Part shown: positions 23,985 to 32,574 of the stretch, piece after piece
Position numbering within the stretch: the stretch's first letter is position 1
Layout: the number at the start of each line of letters is the position of its first letter
Assembly (NCBI GenBank): GCA_021809425.1
Contig: JAKBAA010000012.1
Location: 1-51,274, forward strand
Reading direction: 5' to 3'
Length of the DNA stretch: 51,274 nt
Origin: Actinomycetes bacterium
GTDB lineage: Bacteria; Actinomycetota; Acidimicrobiia; Acidimicrobiales; Bog-793
Notes under the pieces: generated by a model
Told to the model about the DNA's origin: nothing
Databases searched by the model: none
Seen by the model: only the letters and a program-made list of their open reading frames with translations
Translations under genes and position numbers: made by a program

Positions 23985-25703
23985 TCAGCCGGCGGTGCTG
24001 GCCAGCTCGCGCTCGGGCGAGCCGCTCCCCGGGCCGTCACCCGGCCCGAGCGGACGCAGGCGCGGCCGGACGATCAGCGCGGCGACACCGATGAGCGACA
24101 CCGCGGCGGCAGCGGTGAGCCCGGGCGAGGCGGCGAGCTCGTTGACGAGCACCCGGCCACCGGGGAGACCGACGAAGCAGGCGATGCCCGACGCCCATAC
24201 CACGATGCTCCGCACCCTGCCCGTGGCGATCGGCGCGAGGAACACGAAGCCCCACGAGGCGTACCACGGCTGGACGACCGGGCTGAGCACGACCACGGCG
24301 ACGAGGCTCCAGCCGAGCGCCCGGAGCGGCCCGATCTCGTCGGCGCGCAGCAGCAGCCGCAGCCCGATGGCGGCGGCGAGGAGCAGCCCGGTGCCGCGGG
24401 CGAGCGTCAGGGTGAAGTGGGTATGGCCGGGGAGCCCGACGGCGCCGAGCAGCTTGCCGGACGCCATGCCGATGGCCGTCGCCGGATCGAGCCACGACCG
24501 CACCGTGTCCGGGTTGGAGAGCCCGGCCATCCACCCCCAACCGAGCCCGGCGACCTCGGACAGGACCGCCATCGTCGCCAGCGCGATGAGGAAGGCGGTG
24601 GCCACGGGACGGACCCGCTGGCGGATGCTCCGACCCGGGCCGAGCCACTCCCAGCCGATGTACAGGACGCCGATGAGCGCCGGCACCTTCACGGCCGCGC
24701 CGCACGCCGACAGGACGATGCCGAGCACCGAGTGGCCCCGCCGGTGCAGGGCGTACCCGCCGACCAGGAACCCGAGCATAAGGGCGTCGTTGTGGGCCCC
24801 GGCCACGAGGTTGTAGAGCACGAGCGGGTTGAGCGCCGCCAGGGCGAAGGCGGAGGCACCGTCACGGCCGAACGAGCGGGCGATCGCCGGCACCGCGGCC
24901 GAGAAGGCGACCGTCCCGGCCAGCGCCAGCAGGCGCAGGCCGACGACCGACGCCAGCAGGTTGTGCCCGGTGGCAGCGACGATCCAGCCGGCTGGCATCA
25001 GGAACAGGGGCCCGTACGGCGACGTCACGTTCTGCCAGAGCGGGTCGACGAGCGAGTTCAGCGGCGTCACCCCGAGCACGCTCGTGCCGTACGCGTACGG
25101 GTTGATGCCCCGGGTCATCATCTCGCCCTGGGCGGCGTAGCTGTAGACGTCGCGGCTGAACAGCGGCGCCACGACGAGCAGCGGCACGACCCACGCCATG
25201 AAGATCGGCACCAGGCGCCGAACCGGGATGCCCGGATGGCGCGACACGATCCGCACGAGGTCGTACCAGGCGCGCAGCATCAGCAGCATGCCGGCATAGA
25301 CGGCGACGACGCCGAGGAAGAGCCCCTGGCCCGGCGGCGCCGCCTGCCCCGGGACCGCCGGCTGGCCGGGGATGCCGAAGTACCACGAGCCCGGCAGCTT
25401 CAGCGTGAACGGTGACGACGGTTGGGTGCCGCCGAGGAAGATGGCCACCGAGGCGATGAACCCGAGGACGGCGGGACGCCAGAGGAGCCGGCCGATCGGC
25501 GTGACGCCGGGCACGTACGGCTCGACGGGCTCGTCGGGCCGGCGCCGGACACCCGCCGCTGCGGCGACGCGGGCCACGGCTCGGCGGGCGGGCGCAACTG
25601 CGGGGGACGCGGCCAGGCGACGAGCCCGTCGCTTCGACCGCTCGATCCGGCGCTCCACCTCGTCGCCGAACGCGCGCAGCAGCTCCGGGACGGGCGTGCT
25701 CAC
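23985..25703 (-). CDS. mptB: Polytopic alpha-mannosyltransferase, MptB-like (GT-C fold)
   Basis: The 572-aa product is an integral membrane protein with many hydrophobic segments after an Arg-rich N-terminal stretch (about residues 15-50). The motif PLFSRDVYSYAAQGEMM around residue 180, followed by GINPYAYG, is the catalytic-Asp loop of polyprenol-phosphomannose-dependent alpha-1,6-mannosyltransferases (MptA/MptB). SPYGPLFLMPAGW and AGAHNDALMLGFLVGGYAL are further GT-C family blocks. Members elongate cell-envelope mannan cores such as those of lipoglycans. Substrate assignment is by family resemblance. The start is GTG at 25703, with AGGA nine bases upstream and TAGGAT 8 nt upstream. A Ser/Gly-rich C-terminus closes it. 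Confidence 0.75.
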   Translation of the reverse strand: MSTPVPELLRAFGDEVERRIERSKRRARRLAASPAVAPARRAVARVAAAAGVRRRPDEPVEPYVPGVTPIGRLLWRPAVLGFIASVAIFLGGTQPSSPFTLKLPGSWYFGIPGQPAVPGQAAPPGQGLFLGVVAVYAGMLLMLRAWYDLVRIVSRHPGIPVRRLVPIFMAWVVPLLVVAPLFSRDVYSYAAQGEMMTRGINPYAYGTSVLGVTPLNSLVDPLWQNVTSPYGPLFLMPAGWIVAATGHNLLASVVGLRLLALAGTVAFSAAVPAIARSFGRDGASAFALAALNPLVLYNLVAGAHNDALMLGFLVGGYALHRRGHSVLGIVLSACGAAVKVPALIGVLYIGWEWLGPGRSIRQRVRPVATAFLIALATMAVLSEVAGLGWGWMAGLSNPDTVRSWLDPATAIGMASGKLLGAVGLPGHTHFTLTLARGTGLLLAAAIGLRLLLRADEIGPLRALGWSLVAVVVLSPVVQPWYASWGFVFLAPIATGRVRSIVVWASGIACFVGLPGGRVLVNELAASPGLTAAAAVSLIGVAALIVRPRLRPLGPGDGPGSGSPERELASTAG

Positions 25704-25711
25704 GAGTCGAC

Positions 25712-25754
25712 ATCCTATCGTCGCGCCCCCGCCGGCGGCCGGCGCCGCTACGGT
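25712..25754. promoter_or_regulatory. Divergent -10-like hexamers in the 57-bp mptB-like/SGNH gap
   Basis: In 25704-25760, minus-strand TAGGAT (25712-25717) lies 8 nt before the mannosyltransferase GTG, and plus-strand TACGGT (25749-25754) lies 6 nt before the SGNH gene GTG. The two hexamers are about 30 bp apart. No -35 consensus is visible for either. Confidence 0.45.
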
Positions 25755-25760
25755 GCTGCC

Positions 25761-26405
25761 GTGAACGCCGGGCGACGACGCGTGCTCCCCGGCGCGCTCG
25801 CCGCGGTGCTGACCGTCGTCCTCGCGACCGCGCCGGCGCAGGCGGCGACCCGGCGTGGCGCCGGCGGGCTCGTGGCCGGCCGGGTGACGGCGATCGGCGA
25901 CTCCGTCATGATCGACTACACCCCCGACCTCCTGCACGACGTGCCGCACGTGGTCGTCGACGCCACGGTCGGCGAGCAGTGGGACACCGGCGTGGCGGTC
26001 GCCCAGCAGCTCCGCGCCGAAGGTCAGCTCGGCACGGAGGCGATCATCGGCCTCGGCACGAACGGCCCGATCACGATGGTCCAGTTCGAGGCCATGCTCC
26101 AGGCCTTGCACGGGGTGCAGCACATCGTGTTCGTGACCGTGCACGTCGACCAGCCGTGGCAGCAGGAGGTCAACGCCGTGCTCGCCGCCGGCGTCCGCGC
26201 CACCCCCGACGCGCGCCTCGCCGACTGGTACCGCCTCTCGGCGCCCCACCCGCAGTGGTTCTACGGCGACGGCACCCACCTGCCGATCGGTGGGGTCGGA
26301 GCGCAGGCTTGCGCCGCGCTCGTCGCCCACACCCTGCTGGCGCCGGCGCCGGTGGTGCACCCGGCGCACAGCGGCGCCGGGAAGCGGAGCGGGTGGGCCG
26401 GGTAG
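25761..26405 (+). CDS. Secreted SGNH-type hydrolase domain protein
   Basis: The 214-aa product has an N-terminal signal peptide (Arg-rich start, hydrophobic core about residues 9-24, APAQA cleavage region near 28). The SGNH blocks follow in order: block I IGDSVM with Ser48, block III GTNG with Asn101, and block V DGTHL with Asp170 and His173. It resembles the stand-alone extracytoplasmic domain found C-terminal to acyltransferase-3 membrane modules in peptidoglycan or glycan O-acetyltransferases; the membrane module is absent here. It may act on O-acyl groups of cell-envelope glycans, which is inference helped by the divergent mannosyltransferase. It starts at GTG 25761 without a ribosome binding site. 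Its last 12 bp overlap tRNA-Tyr on the other strand. Confidence 0.8.
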   Translation: MNAGRRRVLPGALAAVLTVVLATAPAQAATRRGAGGLVAGRVTAIGDSVMIDYTPDLLHDVPHVVVDATVGEQWDTGVAVAQQLRAEGQLGTEAIIGLGTNGPITMVQFEAMLQALHGVQHIVFVTVHVDQPWQQEVNAVLAAGVRATPDARLADWYRLSAPHPQWFYGDGTHLPIGGVGAQACAALVAHTLLAPAPVVHPAHSGAGKRSGWAG

Positions 26406-26475
26406 GATTCGAACCTACGAAGGCGTTGCCGGCAGATTTACAGTCTGCTCCCGTTGGCCACTTGGGTACCGACCC
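26394..26475 (-). tRNA. tyrT: tRNA-Tyr (GTA anticodon)
   Basis: Class II tRNA with acceptor arms GGGTCGG/CCGGCCC, anticodon loop CTGTAAA (GTA) and a long variable arm, then T-arm GTAGGTTCGAATCCTAC and discriminator A. Length 82 nt; CCA is not encoded. Its 3' end overlaps the last 12 bp of the SGNH gene on the other strand, whose TAG stop lies in the T-arm. A possible -10 box TAGGGT lies at 26487-26492 on the minus strand, 11 bases before the mature 5' end. Confidence 0.97.
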
Positions 26476-26544
26476 GTCGGGCCGACACCCTACCGGATCG
26501 GCGCGCACCCCGCGGACGACGGCGCCGGCACGACCCGGTCACGC

Positions 26545-26550
26545 TAGCGT
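26545..26550 (+). promoter_or_regulatory. Candidate -10 box for a leaderless transcript (yajQ)
   Basis: TAGCGT is followed by 7 nt and the ATG at 26558. There is no Shine-Dalgarno sequence between them, which fits leaderless transcription. Confidence 0.45.
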
Positions 26551-26557
26551 CGGGCCG

Positions 26558-27046
26558 ATGCCAACCTTCGACGTGACCTCCGAGGTGGACCTCCAGGAGG
26601 TCCGCAACGCCGTCGACCAGGCCGCCCGCGAGGTGACCACCCGGTTCGACTTCAAGGGAACCGGTGCCACGGTCGAGCTGCACGACGACGGCATCGACCT
26701 CCACGCCCCGACCGAGGACCGTCTCCGGGCGCTCGTGCAGGTGGTCGAGGAGAAGCTGGTCCGCCGCAACGTCTCGCTGAAGGCCTTGTCCTACGGCAAG
26801 GTCGAGGAGGCCTCGAAGGGCACCGTACGCCAGCACGTCGACCTGCAGGCGGGGATCTCGAGCGAGCACGCCAAGTCCATCAACAAGCTCGTCAAGGATC
26901 TCCCCCTGAAGGGCGTGGCCTCCCAGACCCAGGGCGACCAGGTCCGGGTGACCGGCAAGAAGCGGGACGACCTCCAGGCGGTGATCACCGCCCTCAAGGC
27001 GGCCGACCTCGGCATCCCGCTGCAATTCGGCAACTTCCGCGACTGA
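26558..27046 (+). CDS. yajQ: YajQ family nucleotide-binding protein
   Basis: The 162-aa product starts MPTFDVTSEVDLQEVRNAVD and contains TTRFDFKGTGATVEL and SKGTVRQHVDLQAGIS, then ends IPLQFGNFRD. These are diagnostic of the YajQ/UPF0234 family: two RNP-like ferredoxin folds, with members reported to bind nucleotides including cyclic di-GMP. Its role in this organism cannot be told from the sequence. The length is normal. It is a single plus-strand gene that converges on nuoN, with only the octamer array between them. Confidence 0.95.
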   Translation: MPTFDVTSEVDLQEVRNAVDQAAREVTTRFDFKGTGATVELHDDGIDLHAPTEDRLRALVQVVEEKLVRRNVSLKALSYGKVEEASKGTVRQHVDLQAGISSEHAKSINKLVKDLPLKGVASQTQGDQVRVTGKKRDDLQAVITALKAADLGIPLQFGNFRD

Positions 27047-27052
27047 CCGGCG

Positions 27053-27148
27053 GGCCCAGCGGCCCAGCGGCCCAGCGGCCCAGCGGCCCAGCGGCCCAGC
27101 GGCCCAGCGGCCCAGCGGCCCAGCGGCCCAGCGGCCCAGCGGCCCAGC
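27053..27148. repeat. Perfect array of 12 GGCCCAGC octamers
   Basis: Twelve uninterrupted copies of GGCCCAGC occupy 96 bp between the yajQ stop (27046) and the nuoN stop (27149), leaving only six other bases. The period of 8 is not a multiple of 3 and no gene reads through it. Because copies are identical, the array is either recent or kept uniform by slippage. Each unit contains the self-complementary GGCC, so single strands can fold on themselves. Confidence 0.98.
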
Positions 27149-28876
27149 TCAGAAGAGCAGCGTGGCGTGCCGGGCGAAGTCGACGAGCGGCGACGGCCAG
27201 ATGCCGAGCACGACCGTCGTCCCGACGCAGAGCGCCAGGCCGACCCAGACCCACGGGGAGACCTGCAGGTCGGCGTCGGCGACCACAGGTCCGGCGTCGT
27301 CGTCTGCGACCGCCGCCGCCTCCGCGCGGCCCGGGTCGACGAGCCCGGCGGCGCGCTCCAAGGTGAGCACCCCGGCAGCCGACGCCACGGCGGGCCCGGC
27401 CGGAAGGGTGCCGACCGGCGGGAACTGGCCGGCCGCTCCCCCCGGCGCGCCGGCACCGGCCGGGGCGACGGGCACGGCGACGGAGGCCTGTCGGCCGGCA
27501 CGCTCGCCGAACATGGCGAAGACGAGGCGCAGGTAGAAGAAGGTGGCGATCGCCGCCGACAGCATGGCGACGGTGGCCAGCGCGTACGAGTGGGCGGCGA
27601 TGGACGCCTCGATGACGTAGAGCTTGGAGAAGAAGCCCGTCGTGAAAGGCGCCCCGGCCTGGGCGAGCAGCAGGACGGCCATGCTGCCGGCGAGCAGCGG
27701 GCGCCGGTGGGCGAGCCCGCGGTAGCGCTCGATGCCGTGGCCCTCGTCGCCACGGCCACCGACCACCGCCACCACGCCGAAGGTGCCGAGGACGAGCACG
27801 CTGTAGACGAACAGGTAGTACAGGCTCGCCTCGGCACCGCGGGAGGTCCCGGCCTGCACGCCGAGCAGGATGAAGCCGGCGTGGTTGATGGAGGAGTAGG
27901 CCAGCATCCGCTTCACGTCCCGCTGGACGACGGCGACGAGGGCACCGAGGAGCAAGGTGAGGATGGCGAGCGCCCACAGGATCGGCTGCCAGGAGGTCCG
28001 CAGCGTCGGGAAGGTCGAGAAGAGCACCCGGAGCAGCGCGCCGAAGGCCCCGATCTTGGCCACCGCCGCCATGAACCCGACCGCCGGGGTCGGCGAGCCG
28101 GCATAGACGTCGGGCGTCCACATGTGGAACGGCACGGCGGCCACCTTGAAGCCGAACCCCACGAGCAGCAGCGCCAGCCCGCCGAGCAGCACCCCGTTCG
28201 AGACGACGACGTTCTGGGCGAGGAACGAGCCGATCGACGCGAGGTTGGTCGAGCCGGTCGCCCCGTAGGTGAGGGCGATGCCGTACACGAAGACGGCCGA
28301 GGAGAAGGCGCCGAGGAGGAAGTACTTCATGGCCGCCTCTCCCGAGGCGGCGCGCCGCTGGTCGAGGCCGGCCATCACGTAGAGCGGGATCGACAGGATC
28401 TCGAGCCCGAGGAAGACGAGGATGAGGTCGTTGGCCGACCCCATCAGCATGGCGCCCGAGGCCGAGATGAGGGCCAGCGCGTAGTACTCGACCCCCTGGA
28501 CCTGCTCGCGCTCGAGGAAGCCGGCCGCGAAGAAGGCCCCGAGGATCACCACGCACGAGCACAGCACGAGGACCAGGGTGGCGAAGCCGTCGATGTCGAC
28601 GGCCCGTGCCACGGCGCTGAACGGACCGCCCTTCTGGACGTCGTGCCAGAGGACGAGGGAGGCGATCAGGCTGGCGATCCCGATGCCGGCCGTCGCCGTC
28701 GCGTAGACCTGCGTCGGCAGATGGCGGGGGGAGACGGCGGAGATGCCGAGGAGCAGCAGCATGCCACCGAGCAGGATCAGCTCCGGCATGATCGCCGTGT
28801 AGTTGACGTGCGGAAGCACCAGCCCGTTTGCCGCCAGCAGGTGGGCCGGCGACAGCAGTGCGGCGAGCGGGCTCAT
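27149..28876 (-). CDS. nuoN: NADH-quinone oxidoreductase subunit N
   Basis: NuoN is one of three antiporter-like proton-pumping subunits of complex I. The 575-aa membrane protein has the conserved core LEILSIPLYVMAGLDQRR and GFGFKVAAVPFHMWTPDVY, with the key Lys residues of the proton channel. Between the last helices (about residues 480-550) it carries a soluble Ala/Gly/Pro-rich insert not typical of shorter homologues. The ATG at 28876 overlaps the nuoM stop (ATGA). It is the last gene of the operon, and its stop abuts the octamer array. Confidence 0.96.
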   Translation of the reverse strand: MSPLAALLSPAHLLAANGLVLPHVNYTAIMPELILLGGMLLLLGISAVSPRHLPTQVYATATAGIGIASLIASLVLWHDVQKGGPFSAVARAVDIDGFATLVLVLCSCVVILGAFFAAGFLEREQVQGVEYYALALISASGAMLMGSANDLILVFLGLEILSIPLYVMAGLDQRRAASGEAAMKYFLLGAFSSAVFVYGIALTYGATGSTNLASIGSFLAQNVVVSNGVLLGGLALLLVGFGFKVAAVPFHMWTPDVYAGSPTPAVGFMAAVAKIGAFGALLRVLFSTFPTLRTSWQPILWALAILTLLLGALVAVVQRDVKRMLAYSSINHAGFILLGVQAGTSRGAEASLYYLFVYSVLVLGTFGVVAVVGGRGDEGHGIERYRGLAHRRPLLAGSMAVLLLAQAGAPFTTGFFSKLYVIEASIAAHSYALATVAMLSAAIATFFYLRLVFAMFGERAGRQASVAVPVAPAGAGAPGGAAGQFPPVGTLPAGPAVASAAGVLTLERAAGLVDPGRAEAAAVADDDAGPVVADADLQVSPWVWVGLALCVGTTVVLGIWPSPLVDFARHATLLF

Positions 28877-30570
28877 CGGATCCCCTTCCCGGCAGGCGCC
28901 GGCGAGACGGGCGTCGGAGCGGAGGCATGCGTGTCGAGCACCGCCGGGGTGACCGCGACCCGCGCGCCGCCCTGTACGTCCGTGGCGAGGCCGATGGCGC
29001 TCCCCGGGGTGCGGACGACCGCCGACGACAGCACCGGCCGGCCGAGCGGCGCCGTGTCGGTGTGGCTGCCGGCGGCGACGTGGGCGATGAGGGCGTCCAC
29101 CGTCGGGGTGATCCGGTTGAGCACCGGCTTCGGGTACACGCCGAGGAACACGATGAGGGCGAGCAGCGGCGCGAGGACCAGCCCCTCGCGCACCGTCAGC
29201 TCCTTGAACGGCCGCTCCGGCTGCTCGGGCCGCTCGTCGCCCTCCCGGCGGCCGTGGAAGACCTGCTGGTAGGCCCACAGCAAGTACACGGCGGCCAGCA
29301 CCACGCCCACCATGGCGGCGACCGCCCACCAGCGGTGGCCGATGAACGTCCCGGCCAGGATGAGGAACTCGCCCACGAACCCGTTCAACCCGGGCACACC
29401 GATCGAGGCGAGCATGACCAGCATGAACGCCGCCGCCATCACCGGCGCCTTGCGCTGCAAGCCGCCGAGCCGGCGGATCTCGAAGGTGCCTCGGCGCCGG
29501 TAGATCATGGCGACGAGCAGGAAGAGCGCCGCCGTGTAGAGGCCGTGGTTGACCATCTGCAGGACGGCGCCCGACAGGGCCTCCCCGGTGAGGGCGAAGG
29601 CGCCGAGCACGATGAAGCCCATGTGGGCGAGCGACGAGTAGGCGACGAGCCGCTTCAGGTCCCGCTGGACGGCCGCGACGACGCCGCCGTAGATGATGCC
29701 GGCGACCCCGAGCGTGAGGAGGAGGGGCGCCAGCACGACGACGCCGTGGGGGAAGAGCCCGAGGTCGAAGCGGATGATCCCGTACGTCCCGAGCTTGGCC
29801 ATGATCCCGGCGAGCAGGATCGAGCCGCCGGCCGGCGCCTCGGCGTAGGCGTCGGGCGACCAGGTGTGGAACGGGAAGACCGGTGCCTTGACGGCGAAGG
29901 CGGCGGTGAAGGCGAGGAACAGGGCGACGCTCTCGGCACCGGTCAGGTGGGTCCGGGCGAGCGCCTGGACCGAGAACGTGAGGGTGCCCGTCTGCGACTG
30001 GTGCAGGAACACGAGCGCCACGATCCCGACCAGCATCACGGCCGAGGCGACGAAGGTGTACACGAAGAACTTGGTCGCCGCGTACCCGCGCCGCTCGTGT
30101 CCCCACCCGCCGATCAGGAAGTACACCGGCACGAGGGTGGCCTCGAAGAAGAGGAAGAACAGCAGGACGTCGAGCGACAGGAAGCTGCCCATGCAGCCCG
30201 CCTCGAGCAGGCTCACCCAGACGACGAACGCCTTCGTGTTGGTCTGCTCCCCCGCGCCGAGCAGCGCCAGTGGGAACAGGACGGCGGTCATCAGCACGAG
30301 GAACAACGAGATGCCGTCGATGCCGAGCGACCAGCTGATCCCGAGTGCTGCCACGAAGGGGTGCACGGACGTCATCTGGTAGCCGGCAAAGCCGGACCGG
30401 AACTGGTCGAGCGTGGCCACGGCGATGCCGAGCGTGCCGATCGAGCCGGCAAGCGCCACGGCCCGCACGAGGCGGGTCAGCTGGCGGGGCAGGAGCAGCA
30501 GGACGAGCGCCGTGCCGGCCGGCACGAGCACGAGGGTCGTGAGGAACGGGAACGCGTGCGCCGAGCCCAT
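28873..30570 (-). CDS. nuoM: NADH-quinone oxidoreductase subunit M
   Basis: NuoM is a proton-pumping antiporter-like subunit. The 565-aa product has FFLFFEATLVPVYFLIGGWG with the conserved Glu, AFAVKAPVFPFHTWSPDAY with the pumping Lys, and VQRDLKRLVAYSSLAHMGF. The C-terminal 70 or so residues after the last helix are Pro/Ala/Thr-rich. The ATG at 30570 shares its A with the nuoL TGA (TGATG), and its stop overlaps the nuoN ATG. Confidence 0.96.
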   Translation of the reverse strand: MGSAHAFPFLTTLVLVPAGTALVLLLLPRQLTRLVRAVALAGSIGTLGIAVATLDQFRSGFAGYQMTSVHPFVAALGISWSLGIDGISLFLVLMTAVLFPLALLGAGEQTNTKAFVVWVSLLEAGCMGSFLSLDVLLFFLFFEATLVPVYFLIGGWGHERRGYAATKFFVYTFVASAVMLVGIVALVFLHQSQTGTLTFSVQALARTHLTGAESVALFLAFTAAFAVKAPVFPFHTWSPDAYAEAPAGGSILLAGIMAKLGTYGIIRFDLGLFPHGVVVLAPLLLTLGVAGIIYGGVVAAVQRDLKRLVAYSSLAHMGFIVLGAFALTGEALSGAVLQMVNHGLYTAALFLLVAMIYRRRGTFEIRRLGGLQRKAPVMAAAFMLVMLASIGVPGLNGFVGEFLILAGTFIGHRWWAVAAMVGVVLAAVYLLWAYQQVFHGRREGDERPEQPERPFKELTVREGLVLAPLLALIVFLGVYPKPVLNRITPTVDALIAHVAAGSHTDTAPLGRPVLSSAVVRTPGSAIGLATDVQGGARVAVTPAVLDTHASAPTPVSPAPAGKGIR

Positions 30571-32564
30571 CAGACACCTGCCCGCGAGAGGACGAAGGCG
30601 ACGATGGCCACGACGCCGGCGACGAGGCCGAGGGCGTAGCTGCGCACGTAGCCGTTCTGGATCCGCCGCAGGACGCGCCCGGACGAGCGCACGAGGCCGG
30701 CGGTCCCGTCGACGGCCCGGTCGATCACCCGTCCCTCCACGACGGCCGCCGTGAAGCTGGCGAGCGCCGTGCTCGGGCGGGCGATCAGGTGGTCGAAGCT
30801 CCAGTCGATGAACCAGGCCATGGCGAGGAACCGCGGCTCGAGCTCCGGCCGGTCGGAGCGCCGCCGCCACAGCAGGTAGGCGCTGCCGGCTCCGGTGACG
30901 GCGATGGCGGCGTCGACGAGGGCGAACGCCCACTGCTGGCCGGTCGAGTAGTGGTGGTTGAGCAGGCTGGCCCCGACCACGGGATCGAGCCATCGCTCGA
31001 GGAAGACGAAGCTCGGATGGAACGGGAGGTTGATGAACCCACCGAACACGGCGAGCACGGCGAGCACGAGCAGGGGAAGGCGCATCACCCAGCGCGGGTC
31101 GTGTGGGTGCAGCCCCTCCTCACCATGGTGGCGCTCGCTCCCGGTCGACGCCGTCCCCCGGGCCCCGCCGGCGCCGGGATCGGCGTCGACCGGGACCGCT
31201 CCGTGGGCCGGGCCGGCAGCAGCGACCGGCCGGCGCTCCACCCAGCGGCGCCGGCCGAGGAAGACGAGGGCGTACTCGCGGCCCATGTAGTACCCGGTGA
31301 GCACGGCGGCGGCGGCGCCGACCGCCCACAGCGCCGGGGTGAGCGTCCAGGCGTTCTCGAGGACGTCGCCCTTGGACCAGAACCCGCTGAACGGCGGGAT
31401 GCCGGCGATCGACAGCCAGGCGATCAGGAATGTCACGGCCGTGACGGGCATCACCTTGGCCAGCGCCCCCATCTTCTTCAGGTCCTGCTCGTCGTCCATG
31501 GCGTGGATCACCGAGCCGGCACCGAGGAAGAGCAGCGCCTTGTAGAAGGCGTGGGTGAGCATGAGGAAGATCGCCGCCACGTAGGCGCCGACGCCGACGG
31601 CCATGAACATGAACCCGAGCTGCGACACCGTCGAGTAGGCCAGGACCTTCTTGATGTCGTCCTGCGAGGTGGCGATGGTGGCCGCCAGCAACGCCGTCCC
31701 CGCCCCCACCCAGGCGACGACGTGGGCGGCGTCGGGGGCGAGGTGGAGGATGGGGTTGATCCTCGTCATCAGGTAGACGCCGGCGGTCACCATCGTCGCG
31801 GCGTGGATGAGCGCCGAGACGGGCGTCGGGCCCTCCATGGCGTCGGCCAACCACGGGTAGAGCGGGATCTGTGCCGACTTGCCGGCCGCGCCGAGGAAGA
31901 AGAGGAGGGCGATCGCCACGAGGCTCGGCGTACCCACCTGGCCGAGCCTTGCGAAGACGGTCGTGTAGGTCACGCTGCCCGTCCGCTCGAACACCAGGAA
32001 GATGGCGAGCAGGAAGCCGGCGTCACCGATCCGGTTGTAGATCATCGCCTTCTTGCCCGCGCTCGCTGCCGCCGGGCGGTCGAACCAGAAGGAGATGAGG
32101 AAGAACGAGCAGACGCCCACGCCCTCCCATCCGAAGAACGACACGATGAAGTTGTCCCCGAGGACCAGCATCAGCATCGAGAACACGAACAGGTTGAGGT
32201 ACACGAAGAACTTGGGGAACTGCTCGTCGTGCTCCATGTACCCGATCGAGTACAGGTGGATGAGGGCGCTCACCCCGGTGATGAAGCTCGCCATCGTCAT
32301 CGACAGCGGGTCGACGAGCACCCCGACGCCCACGTGCAGGTGGTCGACGCTGAGCCACGTGAAGAAGTGCTGCGTGAAGGACCGGTCGGCCGGGGGCCGC
32401 TGGAACAGTCCCGCGAACACGAGCACGGTGACCACGAACGACGCGGCGACCATCGCCGTCGCCAGCCAGCCGGCGAGCGGGCGGCCCAGCTTGCGCCCGA
32501 AGGGCGCCAGCACGGCGAAGCCGACGAGCGGGAAGAGCGGGATGAGGAAGGCGGCGTGGATCAC
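30570..32564 (-). CDS. nuoL: NADH-quinone oxidoreductase subunit L
   Basis: NuoL is the distal proton-pumping subunit and carries the long lateral helix along the membrane arm. The 664-aa product has SFFGWEGVGVCSFFLISFWF, AGKSAQIPLYPWLADAMEGP and PTPVSALIHAATMVTAGVYL, with Lys and His residues of the channel. A charged hydrophilic loop at about residues 450-490 separates late helices. It starts with GTG at 32564, 10 bp after the nuoK stop, the largest gap in the operon. The length is normal (about 610-670 aa). Confidence 0.96.
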   Translation of the reverse strand: MIHAAFLIPLFPLVGFAVLAPFGRKLGRPLAGWLATAMVAASFVVTVLVFAGLFQRPPADRSFTQHFFTWLSVDHLHVGVGVLVDPLSMTMASFITGVSALIHLYSIGYMEHDEQFPKFFVYLNLFVFSMLMLVLGDNFIVSFFGWEGVGVCSFFLISFWFDRPAAASAGKKAMIYNRIGDAGFLLAIFLVFERTGSVTYTTVFARLGQVGTPSLVAIALLFFLGAAGKSAQIPLYPWLADAMEGPTPVSALIHAATMVTAGVYLMTRINPILHLAPDAAHVVAWVGAGTALLAATIATSQDDIKKVLAYSTVSQLGFMFMAVGVGAYVAAIFLMLTHAFYKALLFLGAGSVIHAMDDEQDLKKMGALAKVMPVTAVTFLIAWLSIAGIPPFSGFWSKGDVLENAWTLTPALWAVGAAAAVLTGYYMGREYALVFLGRRRWVERRPVAAAGPAHGAVPVDADPGAGGARGTASTGSERHHGEEGLHPHDPRWVMRLPLLVLAVLAVFGGFINLPFHPSFVFLERWLDPVVGASLLNHHYSTGQQWAFALVDAAIAVTGAGSAYLLWRRRSDRPELEPRFLAMAWFIDWSFDHLIARPSTALASFTAAVVEGRVIDRAVDGTAGLVRSSGRVLRRIQNGYVRSYALGLVAGVVAIVAFVLSRAGV

Positions 32565-32574
32565 GGCGAGTCGG

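Noticed and set aside
25761-26405. A full acyltransferase-3 O-acetyltransferase
   Set aside because: Only a signal peptide and the SGNH domain are present; the polytopic acyltransferase part is missing.
27053-27148. The octamer array as a coding low-complexity region (AAGPLGRW repeats in one frame)
   Set aside because: The flanking genes stop on either side, the unit is not a multiple of three, and the open frame is only a consequence of the repeat.
30570-32564. nuoL as an Mrp-type antiporter gene rather than complex I
   Set aside because: It sits in a complete nuoA-N gene order with all Fe-S and NADH-binding subunits.
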